A stretch of DNA of 64,000 bases from Membranipora membranacea (Eukaryota > Bryozoa > Gymnolaemata > Cheilostomatida > Membraniporidae), in the NCBI GenBank assembly GCA_914767715.1, contig OU612071.1, forward strand, positions 22,315,681 through 22,379,680, read 5' to 3'. Below, piece after piece: positions 35,401 through 45,824 of this stretch. The first letter of the stretch is position 1. Every line of letters begins with the position of its first letter. A model generated the notes under the pieces. That model did no database searches. It worked only from the letters and a program-made list of their open reading frames with translations, and was not told the DNA's origin. The position numbers and the translations under genes were made by a program.

Positions 35401-38400
35401 GTGAAATGATCAGGACTGAAAATTCCAGTTATCTAATTTAATCTTATTTTTACAGAAAATGATGATTATTAGTATATTACTTTGTTTTACAGCCAAGTTT
35501 GATATGTGGGTGCATAGCCCTGGAGTAGGTACACCTTATGTCCGTCTAGTGTCAAGTTATGGAGGTATGACAAGACTCGTACACAAGTCTGGAGGAGCTG
35601 GATCTCCAGCTACAACTACAGTAGGTTTAGGTGCTTAGGCTTAAGTCACATCTAAAGCTTGTACATAGAGATGCATTGTGACTGTGATGTGCAGTTTTCT
35701 CTCAGTAGTCTAATGTGATGAATAATTGTAAGTTATTATACATACCCAAAGAGAAAACTGATTCGGTGCCTTCTGCTCTAGCATACCTTTTCCCTTCAAT
35801 CCATCATTGTCAGCAGCAACATTTTTATTTCCTAAGACAGATGTCACGGGTATTTCTGGCTGCGCAGATGATCGACTTTTTGTTTATGGTCTGGGATCAA
35901 CTTATGATCGGGTCTCTCTGAGTAAGTTTCCATATATCACAAACTTTGTATTTTGATTATACTGCTTTCACTCGGTTAATGTGTGCTCTGTGACTTTTGT
36001 ATAGCTAAAAGATAACTAATTGAGGTTTTAATCTCAGAATTGTCAAATAATATGGGAATAATTTGAACACACTGATCAAAACAAGGGCATGCAATTAACA
36101 CTAGGTGACTAAGTCACTATCACTGTGTCTCCATGTGAACTTCGAGCTCAAGCTTAGTTGCCACCTCCTGACTGGCACTCCAAATAAGTACCATTTTTTT
36201 ATGAATCGGGGTCGAGCTGAATTTAATAAGGATCTGCCGCTGCTGGGACTTGAAACCTGGCCTCCCAATCTGGCAGCCTCTGCTGTCAGACCAGCTGCGG
36301 AGCTCAGCGGAACTGGATCTTCAAGTTCAGCCCAAACCATGACATACTGCCATGGATCGAACAGGCCCAAAGTTTGCTCAGGTCGGTCCATGGAAATACA
36401 TGTACAGTGAAATTCAGGTAGTCAATTAATTTCACACCCTGTTTCTGACAATCAGTCTTTGCACATTATTTGATTATCAGTTTTGAGCTATACAGAGTTC
36501 AATGAGCACATACCTGCCTGAATGGGAGCAGTAGTTTAAATGCGAATATCTTATGTAATGTGATAGCATTTCACCATGAGATCATTCAGTCATTATCTTT
36601 GATAAGAAAATTTTTCAAATTGACGAAATTAGATGGAAGTTCAATTTCCATTGTTAGTACTACTCATTTGAACTGATTTGATGTCAAGGACTCATTCAAA
36701 GAGTGATCTCAAGCCCACTCTTGGTATCTGTAGTCTTGTCATCTGGGCATACTCACGGTATACGCAGTCTTGTTCTAGCAAGTGGAAATGATTTATCCTT
36801 TTGATAAATATATATTTATATATATATACATATATTTATATGTTCACGGCAAAACAGTTCCTCAACTACATTATGTGATAACAGGTTGAGCCGAGATATT
36901 CGACTTAAGGTAATGTCAAAGACCGATCCGAATATCAACATATCATATACCGTTGGAAAGCTGCCGAGCTACTGAAAATGTATACCTAAACAAAAACTTG
37001 ATTCGATGACATTGTGTCATTTTAGGGAGGAAATGAGGCAGAAAATGCTCTTTTTGTCAATGCAGATTGTGCAGTCAAATTAATTGCAAGAAATTTCAAA
37101 ACATGTGGAATGTATACTTAGAGATTGCATTCATCATAAAATTCTCTGATATATGACTAGTCTAAATTGACTTTTTACGTCACGCCATACAACGCATTTT
37201 TTTTGTGAAGCAGTGAAAATATGTGAAATTTCAATCATTAATTCACAACAGATCATAGGCTCGAATCAAAATTAATTATGATTTTCTCTTAGAGTACTCT
37301 TCAAATGTCATACACATTGACTTTCAAAAAATTAGCTTGCATATTGCAATGACAGTAGACTCTCGAATACGGCTAATATTTTCGCCACCTTTGCATAACG
37401 CCAAACATGCTGTCCAAATAACCATTATTGTGGCCAAACAAAGTTTTTTTGAAAGTTGTCACATACGAAGCCGCTTTCATTAACCATGGTGCACACAAGA
37501 AATGCCAACACAATTTTTCATTGCATCTTCATATTTCTTGAATTTAACGCAAAAGAATGCCAAGAAACAGCTATTTTTAGGGACTTTTGAGGTCTTTTTA
37601 GGATCTTTTGAGGTCTTTTTTGGCATTCTCTTGCGTTAAATTCAAGAAAAATGAAGATGCAATGAAAAATTGTGTTGGCATTTCTTGTGTGCACCATGGT
37701 TAATGAAAGCGGCTTCGTATGTGACAACTTTCAAAAAAACTTTGTTTGGCCACAATGATGGTTATTTGGACAGCATGTTTGGCGTTATGCAAAGGCGGCG
37801 AAAATATTAGCCGTATTCGAGAGTCTACTGTCATTGCAATATGCAAGCTAATTTTTTGAAAGTCAATGTGTATGACATTTTGAAGAGTACTCTAAGAGAA
37901 AATCATAATTAATTTTGATTCGAGCCTATGATCTGTTGTGAATTAATGATTGAAATTTCACATATTTTCACTGCTTCACAAAAAAAATGTGTTGTATGGC
38001 GTGACGTAAAAAGTCAACTTAAACTAGTCATATATCAAAGAAAATCAAATTTTACGATGAACGCAATCTCTAAGTATACATTCCACCTGATTTGAAACTT
38101 CTTGCAATTAATTTGACTGCTCAATCTGCATTGACAAAAAGAGCATTTTCTGCCTCATTTCCTCCCTAAAATGACACAACGTCATCGAATCAAGTTTTTG
38201 TCCAGCTATTTATTTTCAGTAGCTCGGCAGCTTTCCAACGGTATATGATATGTTGATATTCGGATCGGTCTTTGACATTACCTTAAGATATAAAGTCGAG
38301 TGTCGAGGGAGATTAGTCAGTTTTACTACAAAATTATATTAAATTGTTATTTCAGAATCTGCATCAGACTTGTACATGAATCCCAACAGCGGTGGACCTA

Positions 38401-41400
38401 CCTATGTGACGGATCAGTCATTTTGGTCCTTGTATGATTACCTTGAAGCTTCATCTATGACTGATGGTCTTGTTCTCAGTGTCAGTGTTGATAGCGACTT
38501 GCATCCAGTTAAGCGCAGCATTCAGCCGGGAAGGAGTGAACCAGGTATTTGGAGTGAAAATTATGGTCATTGTTTTCGCTTTATGACATTGGTAGTTGTG
38601 GGGGACAAATTATGAAGACATTTTTTGACCTATCAGAAGTCAACAACGACATATAACACACCACCTTTAGATTGAAAACTAACTGCTCCAGGAATGGTAA
38701 AAGTGATCAAAATCATTGTTTCTCTTCCAAACAAGACCATCAAAGCAAATCTAACCAGGCTTAGGATAACGATAAATCTGATGACCGATTCTATTAATTG
38801 ATTTCACTAAAGTTGCGTTAGTAATCTTGCATTTCAACTCTGTTGCATCATCTGTCCCAAAATATCTAATTTTTGTACCAACTTACTATTAGTCTGAAGG
38901 AAGACCTCGACTATTTAAAAAAACTCTGCACGCTTCAATAAACTGTAACATCTTATTCTGTTTCATGTGGTGACCTGCTAGTTGGCTTAACTGGCGGATT
39001 ATTTGGAAATATCCGATCACTTTACCTGTCACATACCAATAATCATCAGATCAAAGTAGGCATACAATCTACCCATACAGCAAAAAGTAAGTGTAAACGA
39101 CATATTCAACTATCTGACAAATTGCGATCCCATCATATTCTTTCCTGCTTTGTTTTTCCTTTGTGATAGGAGGCAAAAAATGACTTTGTGTAATCCAAAT
39201 TAAAACACTGTTGTGTGTTTGAAGGTTAAGACATACAGCAAGACAAAGGCCAGGTCACTATTTATGGTTCAATGTGAACAGACATTTATTGAAAAACAAT
39301 GCCTGGCTGAACTACAGTCTCTAACATCATCTTATTTTTTTAGTTATTGGAGTCAACCAGTTTCAGCTTTACCAGGGGTTTGATCAGCATTCCAACTATA
39401 TTACTGGAGAAGCAGTCACATTCAGAATACCAAATACAGAGGTATGTTTATTCTGTTCAATATACTAGCCAAACCAGGGGCGTATATTCTAAAAAATTTC
39501 ACTCACTGACTTTTCAGAGATGAGCATAATAATTGGGCGCAGCCCGATCCACACGCCGTAGGCGTGGCGGGGTGGGTGTGGGAGGGGCGCTTAAGCGCCC
39601 TCCCACACCCTCCCACCACGGAAATTTTTGCATATCGGTAGCAAAATAGTGCAAGCAGAGAGGTATTTCAATAGCTCACTGAGCTGTTGGCTACTTTCAG
39701 AAAACAACTCAATAGCAGTAGAAGATTACGGTAAAAATTCTCCAGTTATAAAGCACCCATTTGAAAAAAATCTGACCTTGATGGGATTCGAACCCACAAC
39801 AATCTTATTAACAGTGATGATAAGGCCGCCCAGAGATCCACTATACTTTCACCTAAAATTGAGAATAATTGAGAAAATTGAGAATCCTGCCAGAGTGGAC
39901 AACTCTACTATCTTAAAATTGAGAAAATATATCCCTTCAATACATTGTCTCGCATTTTCTCAATTTTTATTTGTTCCCAATTCTCAGAATTTCCAATAAA
40001 ACATTAGTTGTAAATTATTAAAAAAAAATGTTAAGTTGAATTGTTATTGAGAACTACATAAATCCCTCACTATCCTCCAAATTACCTTCCTGCTCAACTA
40101 TTATGAAGCAAACCGAGTGGTTTTGACAAGAGAGTAGAGACTGAAAGTGAGCAAGCACTGGACAAATTCCTTATACTCTTTTTATGATGAGACATAATAA
40201 GCTTAGCTGTATGTTTTACTTATATGAGTGTGTTAAAGACTGGACAGGCACAGCCTGTATAAAAAACATCGGGCCTGATGAGAAGAAGACTGGTTAGTTT
40301 TGATCCAAAGAAAGATGATGATAATAAGTGAGTATTTTTTTACTACTGGTCATAAGTTTTTACTACTGGTCATAAGTCAAGTCGCGTACACTTACTCTTA
40401 GCAAGGAGTTAAAGGGATGGATAGCTGCTTGGGTGGTAGCCTGTCTTGACAAGCTTTGTCAATCTTTGACAAGCTTGTCAAGACAGGTTACTTAGGTGGG
40501 TAGTACTAGTAGCTTAGTTTTTATCTCCAATAATTGATTGATTGATTCCTTGCTGGTGGACTGAGTTACCTCAGTTTAGCCCTGTCTTTGGAACTATGGG
40601 ACAGTAAAGGATTAGGGCGAAGTGATGGCAACATGTTGACTAGCGTAGTGAGTGCTCGTTCTCGTTGAAAGAGCTCCTGATCCAGCGATCAGTTGAGTAT
40701 TTACGTAATCTTTCTCTTGCTCAGATTTACATTGTATGATCTTGTAGATACACAATCTATATTTCTGGATGTACTCTTTGGGACAAGGCTGCCAGCAGTT
40801 AAGTTGAAGACCCGAATGCTATTCAGAGGAAGACATGGTTCAATGCGGAAATGACTGATCTAGAGAAGATAGCACTCTCCGCTAAGCGTAAGTAGCCTAA
40901 GCCTAATCAGATGTATATTATGCATTACCAGTGTTTTTGTCAGTTGAATTGGTAACAGGAGGCCCTATGATTTGTGACGTGTCTAGCGAGCCTACATGGC
41001 CACAGACTGGCTTGAGATTATAACACCCTAACCTTAGTTGTTACAAGCCTCATCTAATACAGGTAATTGGTATGTCATCTTGCCGATCATGAGACAATGA
41101 CATAATCAATATTATATGCAAATTATGGCTTATTGGCGACAAGGTGGATGCACGCAATTATTATTCTCTTCTATGCTCCGTCTTTCTGATTAGGTCTTTT
41201 CCGCTGACACTTATGACATAGTAATATTTGACCATTTCAACCTCATGTGTAAACTCGGCTTAATATTTTGGGCAGAGAGGTCATGGATTTATTTAGCGTT
41301 GTACAAACGAAAGGACAATATACTGAATAATTAACTGGTGTGTGCCTTCTGTTTATATCTAGTTTCCTTGTTGATGCAAAGAACGATAGGATCACTTCGG

Positions 41401-44400
41401 CGGTCAAGAATTTGACGTCTACTCTGTTAATGACCTGTTAACATCCATCAACTCTTTGCAAATGGTATGTTGTTTTCTTAAAGCAACAGTAGGCCCAAAG
41501 TTTATTAGTGTTTGATTTGAGGAACTACATCATACCTTAGAAGAGTAGGAGAAGTGCGCCTTTCCGCACATAGGCTACTTGAATAAGCTCAATGTAATTA
41601 TCCCAAACATTTACACTTTACATTAAATATACTCTTACTTCAATTAGCTAGAATTGAGTACTAGCTAACATTAACTCATCTAGCTAAATTTAATTTACGA
41701 AAATATTTACTCCTCTACGGTACGAGTCAATGCTAGATGTTTAGACACTTTGAATAGTTTTCATTCTAACGTGGCACTGAGGCGAGCGTCATAGCAGCTG
41801 ATTCAATTCATTTGTGTAATCACAACGTGAAATCGCAAAGCTCATGCAAAACTACCAAACCTGACAAGATCACATCTGATCAGATAAAAGATAATTTTGC
41901 CGATGCGATACATTGGAAAAAGCATCTTTTGTTCGATCAGATACTTTCACATTGCCCTTATTGCATAATATAAACATTCTCCTCTTGCAGGTGTAGTGAG
42001 AGTCTTGCTGTACAGATCCAGACTGCCACGCTGTCATATCTTATACGTTGACTGCATGCTGCCAACTCATCAACTGCTGCAAAGAACACTTCAACAAATC
42101 TTGTCCGCATTCGTACGGCCATACGATTTGAGCAGCAGTCTCAACCATCTTAATATAAGCTCCAAGTTCTGCATTCAGCGTGCAATGAGGTATTGTAATG
42201 TCGACATGACGTCAACATACATATTATGTAAATACCTACTAAGGATTTTCCTATGACTGTCTTCTGATCTGTACACAGCGCTGTGCTTGATATATTCTCG
42301 TGTTATTTTTACTTGACTCTCATGTTTTAGTAGCAACTTTTCAGGCTGAATAAAAGGAATAGTTTTTTTGTTGAGGACATTGAGGTCAACATCGAGGTTC
42401 TATAATTTTAATTTTGAGAAATAGTCTGCTTAAATTTGTATCTTATTAAATACAATATAACCTATCTTACAAGCTTTGTACCCATGATGTTAATAAATAT
42501 TTCGCAAAATAAAACCCTTTCCTTGAATTGCCAAATAATACCGTTTCTGTTATGTCGCTGATCAAGTCGCAGCATAGATAACTAAATGGACATTACTAGC
42601 TAACACGAAGGATTACTCTATATGAAATGATGACCAAACAGTGTTGCGGGCCGTAGCTAACCTTTATTGGCGACTATCAAGTCATTAACAACCTGGACAA
42701 ATAGTTCACTGCTAAGAATTTCTTTGCCAGCCATCAAAAGTCAATTGTTTAGATGACTCATAAGGCAAATAATCCTCATCTGCAAATTGAAAAAGTGTTT
42801 CTATTGCTCATTGTATACCTCTCTCTATGCGCAAGGTTATGTTTTATAGCTATAAAAAAAAGCTATAAAATATCCCAGAAGTTGTCATGACACGTAAAAT
42901 GAGAAGACAACTTCTTATTTTTTCCCTTTGCCCCTCCCCTCGCCACTTACGGAAATCCTTGGGCCGTGAGTGCTAATATACGCCACTGAGCCAAACCATC
43001 ACAATTAAATTGTAGCTCAAATTTATTCATCTTGAGCACATAGGCTGGTTAGCAAGATACCTCTGAAAAGTACAATGAACTTCCAATATTGATAATATGC
43101 CGTGTCGTTTTGACATATATAGTATCACATGTTTCAGAGGTACTTTTTTGTAAACTATGATCGGGCATCAGGTCATGTATGGAGAAATGAGACAGAAGTA
43201 GTCGGAGGCTCAAGTAACACACCACTATCTGTACACTATCAGAGTGTCATCACTAAGGTATGATAAGAGAAGGTCAATATCTATTTTAGAGTATTTGCAG
43301 TGTAGGCTGAGCACTTCTTTATTGACAACGATGATACAGGTCAACGAGGAAAAAACTGAAATTGAATTCAAAAACGTATAACCTTTTAGAGCTTTCACTA
43401 TACAAAATTTACGGCATCAGCTGATTTTTGAGAATGCATTATGCAGGCTTACAACTAAAAAAGCGAAGAATTAAATGAAAAGTAGCCGTCTTCTAATATT
43501 CTCGCAATAAAACATCCTTTATTGATAGATCATCTGGGTAAAGTGTTGTATTTATATTTTAGGATTATACAGGACACAGCAGCCTGCTACCACGTGATTC
43601 GAGCTGTGGGTACTCGAGGTCCCACTGGAGAGGCTGCAGAAAGAGTAGGTGCTTCACAACAGGCTGTACCGACTTAGGATGCACCAACAAGTACCTGACT
43701 GATGAGCGTGTTTTTGTTGTGAGAAGATCTCACGGCAACAAGATCATGCTACAGCACGTACTTGATGAAGGTAGGTCTATCTTGGGCTTCAATTTTTACT
43801 GAATATTTTCGATGGAGCACCAGAAATGTAAGTAAGAAAGGCGATGTTAATTATGACTGCATTTTGTCTTTTTATTGTGTCTGATAATATTTGAAGTGCT
43901 CACAGTATAGGCCAGAACTTAAACACAACAATTATTCACATAATTCTATTTTTCCGGGAGAACAATGATGTGATGGTGATATTAAAAACAAGTCCTGCAT
44001 AACTACAAGAAACAAACATAATCCTTAATATATTAAGTTTGATGCCCAATTAGTACTACTTTTACCGAGCCTTGCCACGCGGCTGCAGTTTGTTTCTTTA
44101 TGCGAAACCGAAAACCAAGAAAACTGAAAACCGTGGCCGGGTGACAAGGCTAATCCTTACCTGCTGATGCTGATGTTTGCTCTCTTGATAGATGTATACC
44201 TAGCTGTATTGCATTCAGCCACTGGTGAGAAGCGGTTAGTTGTTACTTCAATACCAGCTACTGATTATCACAGCTCTCTCAGCTTCTACTTCATCATGCC
44301 CGCTATCAGAGGTGGGTTCAACATCAAAATGTTCTACATGGTTTAAAGATGAAACAATTTTGTAAAGTTTGATTTGTTGTGTCATATACCTATATATTCA

Positions 44401-44917
44401 CATATTCTGTTGGGATAAAGGGGAAAACAACTGATATAGGTAGACCAACACATTAACCATTTGAAGGTCATCATACTTTTTTAAGAGATAGTGTTCGAAT
44501 TGTACTCTTGGGAGGACCATCACAACAAATCATCATGAACCATTGGATTATAAATGATTCATTAAGTCAGGACTTAACATACAGATAAATCAATATAAAT
44601 TATAAAAGCATCCAAACTGTCTCTGATGATTATACTAAATTTTCAGTCATTCTGATTTTTAGCAATTCGGGAGTGTGCATTCCATCTACCACCGCTCTTG
44701 GATTGTATACAGCCTCCTACCACTAAAACTACTACTACTGCAAGTATAGGAACAGGGAGCGCTGGACAGCAAGGTATAAACCTAAGCTTAATTGTGAAAC
44801 CTAGATATTGTTAAATGAAGCCAGGTTAAAATGATTTGTGGAAAACTAATTCTTCCTAGCCATAATTGTTCCCAATTGTTTTCTATTTTCTTACATTTAG
44901 CAGGTCAGTCAGTATAG
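32436..44917 (+). CDS. Secreted protein of 424 aa, 11 exons, family unknown
   Basis: Exons: 32436-32487, 33343-33489, 35493-35620, 35837-35921, 38356-38544, 39344-39441, 43138-43257, 43563-43770, 44192-44311, 44663-44773, 44901-44917. All phases agree and total 1275 nt including TAG. MRNPRVGITAVTIVVLL is a signal peptide. The mature part has recurring short beta-strand-like blocks (HLQDLCTGNYLKV, FDMWVHSPG, DRLFVYGLGS, NQFQLYQGF, RYFFVNYDRASG) that suggest a beta-trefoil-like or similar all-beta fold (inference). Exon 8 holds a Cys-rich basic segment (RGCRKSRCFTTGCTDLGC), and the end has a Thr-rich linker (PPTTKTTTTA). There is no membrane anchor. Two mobile elements lie in its introns. I do not recognise the family. 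Confidence 0.82.
33157..33211 (+). other. Possible alternative or relic exon
   Basis: Follows a good acceptor (TTTCAG) and ends at GTATGC. It encodes GKLSVLGTDDQFLLVYNVK in phase with exon 1. Its end phase does not fit the next exon, whereas direct joining of exon 1 to 33343 fits. The LLVYN motif echoes MLVYN at the start of the next exon, so it may be a decayed duplicate. Confidence 0.3.
36105..36400 (-). mobile_element. Probable tRNA-derived SINE
   Basis: In an intron of the secreted-protein gene. On the minus strand CTGGTCTGACAGCAGAGG (A-box-like) and GGTTTCAAGTCCCAGC (B box with paired T stem) are spaced as in a tRNA, near 36310-36245. The block is richer in G+C than its surroundings and contains only overlapping spurious frames on both strands. 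No second copy in the window was found. Confidence 0.45.
36801..36841 (+). repeat. (TA)n-rich simple repeat
   Basis: Alternating TATATA/TTTATA just left of the TTAA foldback element. Confidence 0.7.
36905..38286. mobile_element. 1.38-kb foldback transposon with TTAA ends
   Basis: Two arms of about 655 bases are near-perfect inverse copies (left 36909-37564, right about 37620-38282) around a spacer of about 55 bases made of AGGTCTTTTTAGG-like direct repeats. Ends read TTAA-GGTAATGTCAAAG and CTTTGACATTACC-TTAA, so TTAA at 36905-36908 and 38283-38286 is the apparent target duplication. TTAA duplications are made by piggyBac and Kolobok transposases. It lies in the intron between exons 35837-35921 and 38356-38544 of the secreted-protein gene. 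Arm similarity indicates a young insertion or gene conversion. Confidence 0.88.
39475..42988 (-). mobile_element. hAT-type element copy B, 3.5 kb, with large insert
   Basis: Inverted relative to copy A. Ends CAGGGGCGTATATT (39475) and ...AATATACGCCACTG (42988) are flanked by the perfect 8-bp duplication AGCCAAAC at 39467-39474 and 42989-42996. 39475-39830 matches copy A through the three hairpins and the 3' half of the tRNA-like segment. The last 47 bases at 42942-42988 match the other end of copy A. The 3.1 kb between is absent from copy A. It contains exon-like pieces with splice signals (about 40274-40328, 40760-40888, 41390-41463, 41992-42170) but with stops. It lies in the intron between exons 39344-39441 and 43138-43257. 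Confidence 0.85.
40437..40490. repeat. Small inverted repeat
   Basis: TAGCCTGTCTTGACAAGCTT pairs with AAGCTTGTCAAGACAGGTTA around about ten bases. It lies within the insert of hAT copy B. Confidence 0.75.
44068..44151. repeat. Inverted repeat with CCACGCGGC/GTGGCCGGGTGAC arms
   Basis: AGCCTTGCCACGCGGCTGC pairs imperfectly with GTGGCCGGGTGACAAGGCT around about 45 bases. It lies in an intron of the secreted-protein gene. Arms resemble the palindrome at 62428-62471. Confidence 0.6.
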
Positions 44918-45461
44918 ATAAAGGACTCAGGTGTCAGTTCCAGTAACCTACAGCCAAGAGGAGAGAAGAAGTAATAAGTCAAAAATGAACAATGAAATAA
45001 TTCGCACAACTATTCATAATAACTAATTTGAATTGCTGGATTTGAAGGCGTTAGGCTCCTACAGAGAGCCCATTACTGATGGCTTCTATGTACTTACAAC
45101 TTTCATCTTTATGCACAGTACATATCCTAACATAACTTAGTTTTATACTACATCATTGTCTTCAAATATTTTGAAAAATAAAAAGCATCAATTCACAACT
45201 TGCGGAAAAATTATGCCACAATGATCAAAGAAAATGAGCTCAGCTCAATTGTTTGCCGACAAAGGACATCATCATTTTGAAACCAGGCTTCAAAAGATAT
45301 TGTTTGTAAAGTCAGCCTTAAGCCTTTTGCAGGACAGGTCATGATGGCACAAAAAAGCAAAATTGATGCATTTTAACGCCTGGTCAAGCTGCCACCATAG
45401 TGAACCCCTCCATGAACCTATCCTCAGATGGCAGATGCGATTCTCCTGGCCACTGTGCACT
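44918..45461. other. 3' flank of secreted-protein gene
   Basis: Probably holds the 3' UTR; an AATAAA lies near 45178. No other gene is seen. Confidence 0.4.
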
Positions 45462-45510
45462 CTATGGCGGCCACACCCTTAAGGCACTGATATTTCTCAG
45501 TCCTCGGACA
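45462..45510 (+). repeat. Dispersed repeat, copy 1
   Basis: TATGGC(G/A)GCC(A/G)CACCCTTAAGGCAC and TTTCTCAGTCCTCGGACA are shared with 61627-61674, about 48 bases, same orientation. It could be the tail of an unidentified SINE. Confidence 0.65.
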
Positions 45511-45824
45511 TCATCAAAGTAAACATTTCTTTTAATTTGGGTTACCAGGTTGATGCTTCACGGTGATCTGATCGTGAAATTCAGAAGTTAACCTGCTGCT
45601 TGTTTTGACTAGTATTTTGCTGAGACACAAAGAATCACATGATTACTGGATGATTGTCAACCATAATTGATCATGTTACTATTTTGTTGAGAGAGAATAT
45701 ATATACTTTTTATTGGCATCAAAAGTCATCTCATTCGAAATGTTTTGCACTCAGTGCCAGAAAACAATTTTTTTTATAACAAAAAAGAGAAACAGAAGGG
45801 AAATAATATCATCAATGATGTTGG

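Noticed and set aside
36101-36410. Two overlapping ORFs on opposite strands
   Set aside because: They lie in a G+C-richer, probably tRNA-derived SINE; neither has domains or splice context.
37518-37727. Minus-strand ORF of 69 codons
   Set aside because: It reads across the centre of the foldback element, so its open frame reflects the palindrome.
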